This document shows positions 59,401-64,000 of a stretch of DNA of 64,000 nucleotides, piece after piece. The position numbers were made by a program, and so were the translations under genes. How positions within the stretch are numbered: the first letter of the stretch is position 1; the number at the start of each line of letters is the position of its first letter. Below the pieces are notes generated by a model. That model saw only the letters and a list, made by a program, of their open reading frames with translations. It was not told where the DNA came from and ran no database searches. The stretch spans positions 12,963,520-13,027,519 of the forward strand of contig CM023536.1 in the NCBI GenBank assembly GCA_013350335.1, in the 5' to 3' direction. This stretch comes from Chimonanthus salicifolius (taxonomy: Eukaryota; Streptophyta; Magnoliopsida; Laurales; Calycanthaceae).

Positions 59401-61189
59401 CGATAGAAGGCCTAGTCCTAACTGGAAGTAACAACACAAAATAGTAATTTCCTAAATTAAGCACAACTCCTAAATGGCAAATACTAAACATACTACTTGC
59501 TGGCCGATCCTAACTTATCTAGGCTATTCCAACCGACTAGAATTTGCTGGACAAGTATTCACGCCTCTTGCATTGTGAGTTGCTCAGTTGGGCCAGAGTT
59601 GTGTTGGGCCGGGATCGAAAATAAAATTTTCATCTGTCGATTCAGAGCACGGACCTGTCAAATTGCTTGCGCACCCACTTGGGTCAAAATAAAAACTTTG
59701 TCTACGTCTCTAGATGTCCGCATCAGACTCTTTGGTGGGAAAGAAAGAATCTCTTCTTCTAGGATAAGAATGATTTCACCATTCCATAGCCCTCCAAGTG
59801 CATGGAAAATGCATCTTTTGGACTTCAATTTTTAAAAAATCTCAAGGAAGCCCCAAGTAAGACCTGTTTCATGCCTAGAAAGAAAGCATAGGCATTGGCT
59901 AATTTATTATTGCTTGGTTTTATGTTTTTTCCTGCTTTAGTGTTTTCTTTTTAGTGGGTGTCTTTTCCAACTCTCTTTTCTTTTAGGTTTATTTTGATAT
60001 GTTGTAAGTCTTTGGGCACTTCTTAAGTCGTCTATCAATAAATTCAGTTACCACTTAAAGAAAAAAGACATCAAGACACCCAATTCATTTCATCACCTCC
60101 AAATTACACAGACATTAAGTGGGGTGCATTCAAACAAGTCAAACATTGGAACATTCCAATGAACTGCAGTCTAAAAATGCTGCACCAGCAGCTTTTCAAA
60201 CCCTATTACAAAGCTACAGCGATCTAGCACCAACATTGCCAAAAATCGCAGTACTACAAAACCTATCTACAATCTGAACAATTGAATAAACACTGTAATC
60301 AAAGCGATTCAGATTAAGAATTCCTGAGGGTTTAATTCGGAAAGAGTTTCAGCAAAATTTATAATTCCTCAAATTACCGAATTAGCAGAATTTGCCAAGT
60401 CCAGAATTTATAAAATTCCTGAAATAGCAGTGTCCTGTTTGGTAGGTATAGAATTATGACTTGGAATATAACCATTCCAGTCTAGTGTGATTCAGGTTTT
60501 GGAATTCTAAAATAATAATAGTTAATGGAAAATCCTAAGTTTCATGTAATTCTGGTTGTTATTGTTGTTGTTGCTGTTTTCCATCTTAAAATTGCCACTC
60601 TAGAATTCTGGTTCCACCAAACGTTAGTCTGCTTGGAGAAAGTAATAAACTCCACACGAGCTCCATTGAGATTTATGGAAAGGAAAGCACTTTCCCGAAA
60701 AATAATCATGTCTAACCAGAAATGGTTAAACTTATATCAGTTTTCAGTTAAATGAAGACTATTTTGCTAGAAATTGCTTTCCTTTCCGTGCATCCAAATG
60801 AAGCACAATTAACTCTATCAGATGGGAAATCATACATTCACCTCTCCAATTAGAATCTGGAATTGTATAGAAAGGGTTTCACAATTCCATATGTTGGAGG
60901 TTCGCCAAACGGATTCTTTGGGGAATTCCGAAAATTCATGGAATCCCAATTCCATTTGGGAGTTTTCCGACGCTAACAAAACATGCGCGTGATGAGCGTC
61001 TGTCACTAGAGGCCGTGACGTATTGGGCTTTCGAGGACAAGGAACCAAAGAAAAAGTGGATGTTGATGTATTTTTGAGAAAAAAGGAGAAGAAAGAGGTT
61101 ACGTTGATGTCGTCGCCGACAGAGTCGATCTCTTTGTTGGCCCTTCTGCTGAACCAGTACGATCCGACCTTGTTGAGTATCTGATCCAT
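39872..61189 (-). CDS. DUF538 protein (At5g01610-like), three exons, 21-kb gene
   Basis: Predicted 170-aa protein, the usual length for this subfamily. Exons on the minus strand are 61189-61103 (29 codons, phase 0), 49348-49294 (18 codons plus 1 nt) and 40242-39872 (ends TAA at 39874-39872). Splice sites are AAC|gtaacc..ccag|TCA and AAAG|gtacat..tgcag|GA, and the codons join in frame. Exon 1 begins MDQILNKVGSYWFSRRANKE. Exon 2 gives SIEGGTKWLVNKIK. Exon 3 carries the DUF538 fold, with IFPRDATNYEFNEETKK, ITVFIPSICEVGYKDSSVL, GYLEKGKLTDIEGMKTKV and FTAGMKK. The family is plant-specific, a small beta-barrel-like protein of uncertain biochemical role. A TTG 12 nt upstream is in frame but the ATG at 61189 fits the family. 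The introns are about 11.75 and 9.05 kb and full of LINE and LTR debris, yet no exon shows a stop or frameshift. Confidence 0.92.
40660..41752 (+). mobile_element. Internally deleted LINE with open ORF1 end
   Basis: In intron 2, opposite to the host gene. A Lys/Arg-rich then acidic open frame runs to TGA at 41521-41523 (over 235 codons). A second ATG overlaps that stop (ATGA), the usual ORF1/ORF2 junction of plant LINEs. The ORF2 frame (MRVPFMAIMGSW) soon gives way to a pyrimidine-rich 3' UTR and a poly(A) after cgttacc. So most of ORF2, including endonuclease and reverse transcriptase, is missing. Plant LINE ORF1 proteins are nucleic-acid binding. The ORF1 label is inferred from layout, not from a clear domain. 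Confidence 0.5.
42070..42530 (+). repeat. Degenerate array of GTGGTTGCAGGTTCAAGTCACA words
   Basis: Seven diverged copies (at about 42086, 42149, 42249, 42285, 42387, 42422 and 42498) are separated by ca/cac-rich spacers. Each word resembles a tRNA/SINE box B (ggttcaagtc). No coding content. Confidence 0.65.
43280..43615. repeat. TTCAGTCGACTGAA palindrome cluster
   Basis: At least seven copies of a SalI-centred palindrome and variants (ttcagtcgactgaac, tttcagtcaactgaaac, tttcagctgactgaat) at irregular spacing. Probably inside a degraded LTR, in DUF538 intron 2. Confidence 0.8.
43910..44030. repeat. Two (TC)n microsatellites
   Basis: Runs at about 43910-43932 and 44004-44029 in a pyrimidine-rich stretch. 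Confidence 0.9.
44031..45380. other. Intronic sequence, no gene seen
   Basis: 44035-44170 has gggcttgagc/tgagcccaa words like the GGGC MITEs, but no TSD was found. 44460-45010 has gtggacc/aggaccca words typical of old plant repeats. Confidence 0.4.
45400..46990 (+). pseudogene. LINE ORF2 C-terminal remnant
   Basis: Frame-broken translation shows the reverse-transcriptase C-terminal and zf-RVT-type regions (RIHRDFLWD near 45440, the tail IWRNGNGKRL near 45500, SKESSGVFSCKS near 46060, IWKLEAPSKVKRVFW near 46535). Stops are frequent. A hAT-like MITE (46096-46478) splits it. Confidence 0.65.
46096..46478. mobile_element. hAT-like MITE, GGGC family, inside the LINE
   Basis: Exact 8-bp TSD aaatctat at 46088-46095 and 46479-46486. 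Ends TAGGGCTGAAA and TTTCACCCCTA are inverted repeats at 10 of 11 positions. The interior is packed with gggtcgggtt/aacccgaccc words. It is the clearest copy of the family. Confidence 0.88.
47318..48095 (-). pseudogene. LINE ORF2 C-terminus and 3' UTR, minus strand
   Basis: Minus-strand frame IPKAILWSNWKKMNGRIF (about 48010-48060) matches the typical end of plant LINE ORF2 (LW..WKERN.RIF). The 3' region ends in an A-rich tail near 47320. It has the same orientation as the host gene and is dead. Confidence 0.6.
48610..48632. repeat. (GA)n microsatellite
   Basis: Eleven to twelve ga units. Confidence 0.95.
48911..49000. repeat. 30-bp tandem repeat x3
   Basis: Units at 48911, 48941 and 48971 (gttctatactttttaatgtt plus aataaattca). 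The first two are identical, and the third differs at a few positions. About 300 bp 3' of DUF538 exon 2 in gene sense. Confidence 0.95.
49294..49348 (-). CDS. DUF538 gene exon 2 (55 bp)
   Basis: A microexon-like internal exon preceded by ccag and followed by gtacat. Encodes SLSSSIEGGTKWLVNKIK plus the first base of Gly. Too short for frame scanning; found by expecting the linker between exons 1 and 3. Confidence 0.9.
49349..51135 (-). other. DUF538 intron 1, unannotated part
   Basis: No exon-like sequence. Contains an imperfect ataacacaag duplication (49878-49915) and purine-rich gagagag/gggag runs at 50440-50500. 50640-50760 has 'ccctttttt..gggtggggaat'-type words, perhaps a MITE. Confidence 0.4.
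51136..51428 (-). mobile_element. Short LTR (293 bp), 3' end of a gypsy-like element
   Basis: The minus strand starts TGATGTAGGACATGC and ends CTCCCTCATCA. TATA-like CCTATAAATACC lies at about 51270. It is preceded by a polypurine tract (GACCGGGGGAA, 51429-51439) and a coding tail. The left flank is not repeated, and the partner LTR is missing. Confidence 0.6.
51440..51635 (-). pseudogene. Retroelement polyprotein C-terminal tail
   Basis: Minus-strand frame ending VELENEVFLRPGE just before the polypurine tract. The E-x-E-x-x-F-L/F ending followed by GGGGGAATGATG is a common gypsy 3' layout. Too short to assign a lineage. Confidence 0.45.
52689..53149 (+). mobile_element. 5'-truncated LINE (RNase H and 3' UTR) with TSD
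   Basis: Exact 9-bp TSD aggagacaa at 52680-52688 and 53150-53158. Codes a degraded RNase H-like end (VEGDSKVVVGWVFG, then IAWTPR, then ANSTADEM), then a T-rich 3' UTR ending gaagttacctttaaaacaaaa. The truncated 5' end and A-rich tail are typical of target-primed reverse transcription. Confidence 0.8.
53700..54520. repeat. Diverged CCATGGGACC-type array in the solo LTR
   Basis: Many short units of the type accatgggaccaata/ctaccataagaccaa at variable spacing (about 20-35 bp), plus two copies of a block around 'catccatccctgg.aac' (54088 and 54387). Strongly low-complexity, non-coding. Confidence 0.7.
55153..55540. repeat. Nine-unit 42/44-bp alternating tandem array
   Basis: Units caatatcacgtgagggac + gcacccataccacgtctcaat end in caa/cgt (42 bp) or ataat (44 bp). 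The observed order is 42,44,44,42,44,42,44,42,44, totalling exactly 388 bp. Each unit has two ACGT cores. The sequence just before (54904-55060) and after (55541-55640) the array is itself a diverged duplicate (aagtgacc.agtcacata). Confidence 0.92.
57291..57960. other. Intronic sequence, no gene seen
   Basis: 57300-57440 has gtgtttgtattggacac/catgtcc words of a degraded repeat. The remainder is A-rich. Confidence 0.4.
57962..58880. repeat. Probable DNA-transposon remnant with TCGAATCGT words
   Basis: Left end aatgttgtcaaactcgaatcg and right end cgattttgggctatcaaaag are weak inverted repeats. A truncated copy of the left end occurs at 56648-56728 inside the solo LTR. The centre has a long pyrimidine tract (58690-58800), which produces spurious frames. 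Confidence 0.4.
58881..59835. other. Degraded LTR-like DNA
   Basis: No intact gene. Minus-strand CTATATAAAGAG near 59270 suggests an old LTR on the minus strand. 59497-59835 has an open frame with no recognised domain. Confidence 0.35.
59840..60065 (+). mobile_element. LINE 3' UTR fragment
   Basis: T-rich 3' UTR ending aattcagttaccacttaaag then A-rich, matching the tails at 41720-41752 and 53125-53149. 5' end and TSD not resolved. Confidence 0.5.
60428..60985. repeat. Possible MITE near DUF538 exon 1
   Basis: Left cctgtttggtagg...gaatt and right ccaattccatttggg...gctaacaaaacatg are weakly inverted, with many gaattcc words between, as in plant MITEs that start with a 'tgtttgg' motif. No TSD seen. 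Confidence 0.3.
61103..61189 (-). CDS. DUF538 gene exon 1
   Basis: Encodes 29 residues ending SVGDDIN, then donor GTAACC. The conceptual frame beyond the donor loses all family similarity, which supports splicing. Confidence 0.88.
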
Positions 61190-61400
61190 CAAATAATCCA
61201 ATCACAAACCTTGATTTCTCTGTGAGAATTAATCCGACCTTGTTGCTGCCGGCAAGGAAGGTGAGACTGGCTTTCACGACGGAGTTTTCAGGACCTTTTC
61301 TACGGTAGGTAGGACACTACGACTGGCTTCTGCAGTCATCTGCATGACGCTAAAGTGGGGCCAGAAAAAAAAAATTCAAGTTGATGGACGTTTTTTTACT
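61190..61400 (-). promoter_or_regulatory. Presumed DUF538 5' UTR and promoter
   Basis: Upstream of the ATG on the minus strand. A 14-nt word caacaaggtcggat occurs in exon 1 (61163-61176) and again in this leader (61232-61245). No clear TATA box was identified. Confidence 0.35.
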
Positions 61401-61732
61401 ATTTTAATAAAAATGTATGATATATTAAAAATAAAAAGTATATCTAGTATTTATTTTATTTTTATTTTACTAATGTTTTTAACTTTTTATTCCTCCTTAA
61501 AAGTTAGCTTAATAGTTATATTGACTTGTGGTTCCCTCAATTATAAAAAAAAATATCAAATGAATAGAATGAAAGTAATTATAATGAGATAAAAAATTTA
61601 CGCCTAGATAAGTCCTACTTACGTTGACAATTATACAATAGAAAAATTAATTATTTAAGGTATATCATCTCGTTAAAGGGTATTTGTGATACCATCCCTC
61701 AAAGTGAGAGCTTTTTGTATAGGGGTGTCTAT

Positions 61733-61890
61733 GAGAGTGAAAGTTGGGTTTGAGGATATGAAAAGAGATTTTCTACTCTCCTCTAAGAGAGTGAATTGGT
61801 TGTAGAATGTAAGAGAGTGAAAGTTGGGTTTGAGGATATGAAAAGAGATTTTCTACTCTCCTTTAAGAGAGTGAATTGGTTGTAGAATAC
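61733..61890. repeat. 80-bp tandem duplication
   Basis: Units start at 61733 and 61813 (gagagtgaaagttgggtttg) and run to tggttgtagaat, nearly identical (ctcctctaag versus ctcctttaag). A partial third copy lies at 62088-62110. About 0.5 kb upstream of the DUF538 start. Confidence 0.93.
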
Positions 61891-62124
61891 ATTAGGGAAC
61901 ACTTCTCCCTTCTAACACAATGTGTTTTGGGCCTAATAACTTGGGTCCAATTTAAAATCATAGGATTTTTTAGTTCAAAGTGGACAATATTGTGTTAGAG
62001 GGACTCATTACTACAAATGGTATCAGAGAACAGTTCAACTCTCTACTTGTGTGTTATAGCAGAATCAGGGACAATTTTAGTTGCCTAAGAGAGTGAATTG
62101 GTTGTGAAATATATGAGGGAGCTA

Positions 62125-62377
62125 CAGGTATAAAATTCGGCCGATACGATAAGTATCAGTTAGTTAAAAAAAAATCAGCCGATATAGTCGAGATCTCGGC
62201 TGATTTATTTATTTAAAAAAAAAAAAAAATATCGATTGTAGGCCCAGTCAATATCTCGGTTAATGTTTATATTTTTAAATTTTTTTAAAAAAAACAACAT
62301 TTTTATTTTTTTAAATGATTTTTTTTTTAAAAAAAAAGAGCCACCGAGATTTTAAAAAAAAATGAGGAGAGAGAAAA
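62125..62377. mobile_element. hAT-like MITE, ATCGG family, cut by an LTR
   Basis: Left end CAGGTATAAAATTCGGCCG matches the family start. ATCGG/CCGAT words and oligo(A)/oligo(T) blocks follow. The right end is lost where the LTR begins at 62378. Confidence 0.55.
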
Positions 62378-63922
62378 TGTCACGCCTCGACTCGAAGGGT
62401 GGGCCCGGAAAGCAACTGAATTTTTTTTTTTTTGAAGCTAAGACTAAACTAACACAACATTCAAGCATTCTTGTCACGCCTCGACCCGAAGGGTGGGCCC
62501 GGAACGTGACTGATTTTTTTTTTTAAAAAAAAAAAAAAACTAAACCAACTCACAAGCATTCTAACTGGGCCAGATCAACAGTTGGGCCCAGAGATCACAC
62601 ATGATCTCCAACATGTGGATTCAAACACATACTATAAGTCTACCCAACAAATAGACGTAAACAACAACATCAACACATAACATAATCATATAAAACTATC
62701 ATTGATTTCTCATTACAAAACATCATCTCAAAGTCACTAAAGAGGAATAACAGTTTAATACATCACATTTAAACAAATTAAGTACCACACCCGGTACTTA
62801 ATAAAAGCAAATGGTTCTAAGAACCAACAAGTAAAGATAAGGGTATTCCCCTCAGGGGGAATCCCGAAACACCGCCGCAGCTTATTGACCCTAAGTTTGA
62901 AAAATAGGGTTATCCTCCTGTGGTTCATCTCCTGAAAGGTGAGTGGGGTGAGCTAACTAGCCCAGTGAAGGAAATATAACACTACAATTAAGTAAATAAC
63001 AGGTTAGCAATAAACAACAGTTACAATAAATATCTCATACTTGATCACAAATAAGCATAATATTATCATCATTCTCATAATTCATCATTTCTTTTCCAAT
63101 ACTGCTATCATCCAACGTAACACCTGCCAACTATGCTGAGACCATTGTATTAAATCCCGACACGGTCAAAATATATCCTTGCAAGTACATCTCCGGCTCT
63201 ACCATAGCCAATACTGACACCCTGAAGTCAGCAACTGTCGACATCCGTGATCCAGTAGACATAAACCATCTCCCATATGGCCGATATTGGTTCAATAGTC
63301 AAGGCACGTGGAAGTAGTCTTACACATTTTACATGATCAATCTCACAAGCACTTTTACCATAGTGGGTCAAGTCTAGGCAAATGAGTTGGTTCATCAAAT
63401 CTGAAACCACCCATTGCTCAAATATCCAAATCAAATAAACCTGTTTACATCAAGCTACAAAGTTAAGTTCCCTCACCATATGTGTGGTTACGTGGTCTCT
63501 GTTCAAACAAACAGACAAGTGCACAATCAATATACATAACAAATACGTACACACAAGTAGTATTTGGAAATCATACGTTTTTCCCAGAAATATCCAAGGT
63601 ACATGGAATTAAGTCTCTTACTTGGTTTCTAACCATTTTAAATTATTATAATCCACAATATAATAATATAATAAAAAGGGGCTCAATCCAAAACTCATAT
63701 TGTCTTCTGGGCATTGACCAGATTGACTTATTGAGTTAGGTCTAGATCCTCGGGTCACTTCTCGGTTGTCTTCTCGATAGGACCAGATCTGACATTTTGA
63801 GTTAGGCCTCGAGGTCACCCAGTGCCCGACAATATAGCGTCGGCCTGGAAGTGAGATCACTCAATGCACGACCAATAGGGTTGGCATGGAAGTGAATAAA
63901 ATAGTATTTACACTATATTAAT
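62378..63922 (-). mobile_element. LTR of family L1, partial, with duplicated terminus
   Basis: Close match to 647-2275: the same terminus tgtcacgcctcgac, then aagcattct.actgggcc, then tccccgccgcagctta-type blocks and gtcttctgggcattgaccag. The first 94 bp are present twice in tandem (62378-62471 and 62472-62565). It has one copy of the 42-bp unit that occurs three times at 1626. At 63923 a family L2 LTR interrupts it. Confidence 0.75.
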
Positions 63923-64000
63923 TGATGAGCACTAGAAAATGACTATTTTACCCTTGTATTTGGACTAGTTAGCCCCTTGTTTTGTGTGTTTTATGATATG
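63923..64000 (+). mobile_element. Start of a family L2 LTR, plus strand, runs off the window
   Basis: TGATGAGCACTAGAAAATGA, then ctattttacccttgtatttg and gactagttag, is the reverse complement of the ends at 10440-10496. Nested in the L1 LTR; the candidate 5-bp target is ttaat (63918-63922). Confidence 0.75.

Noticed and set aside
60830..61102. Extension of the DUF538 exon 1 frame past SVGDDIN
   Set aside because: Similarity to the family stops at the GTAACC donor; the rest is intron read-through.
61190..61201. In-frame TTG upstream of the DUF538 ATG as start
   Set aside because: TTG is not a usual plant start, and the ATG at 61189 matches the family N-terminus.

Overview
This is plant nuclear DNA: AT-rich, intron-containing and dominated by transposable elements. 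The evidence is a plant-specific CCT-motif gene, a plant DUF538 gene split by very long introns, Ty1/copia and Ty3/gypsy-type LTR remnants, plant LINEs, tRNA-derived SINEs and small DNA transposons with clean target-site duplications (TSDs). It is a flowering plant. The very long TE-filled introns would suit a large-genome lineage such as a magnoliid, but the species cannot be fixed from this window. No rRNA or tRNA gene, CRISPR array or bacterial-type operon was seen.

Only two host genes are supported. (1) 23496-25658 (+): a three-exon CCT-motif (CMF-type) transcriptional regulator of 230 aa. (2) 61189-39872 (-): a DUF538 protein of 170 aa (At5g01610-like). Its three exons (61103-61189, 49294-49348, 39872-40242) join in frame across introns of about 11.75 kb and 9.05 kb. 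Everything from 40.2 to 61.1 kb is therefore intron plus one 55-bp exon.

Layout. 0-4.1 kb: two LTRs of one gypsy-like family, the second a complete 3.49-kb solo LTR. 4.1-10.5 kb: unique AT-rich DNA, a SINE, a Mutator-like MITE and a 2.0-kb solo LTR. 12.9-15.7 kb: a SINE and a nested set of LTR and hAT-like MITEs. 17.2-18.8 kb: a broken copia Gag/protease with a hAT-like MITE inside it. 18.8-21.4 kb: duplicated LTR-like promoter units, a SINE with its empty site, and two MITEs. 23.2-26.1 kb: the CCT gene. 27.5-33.2 kb: three tandem remnants of one copia element. 33.6-37.2 kb: a solo LTR, a Mutator-like MITE, a SINE and a long hAT-like element. 39.9-61.2 kb: the DUF538 gene, whose introns hold several LINE pieces, a 3.43-kb solo LTR inside a LINE, gypsy debris and several satellite-like arrays. 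61.7-64 kb: an 80-bp tandem duplication, a MITE, and a gypsy-like LTR broken by another LTR.

The two genes show no functional link; the window is mainly a record of nested insertion. No previously undescribed gene system was found. The most unusual signals are: (a) four unrelated repeats each carrying clusters of short palindromes (TCGGA/TCCGA, TTCGAACGAA, TTCAGTCGACTGAA, ATCGGCCGAT); (b) a gypsy-like LTR family with a 42-bp-period array at 1, 3 and 9 copies; (c) a 243-bp element with perfect 39-bp inverted ends and a 5-bp TSD in the CCT gene; (d) an internally deleted LINE that keeps an open ORF1.
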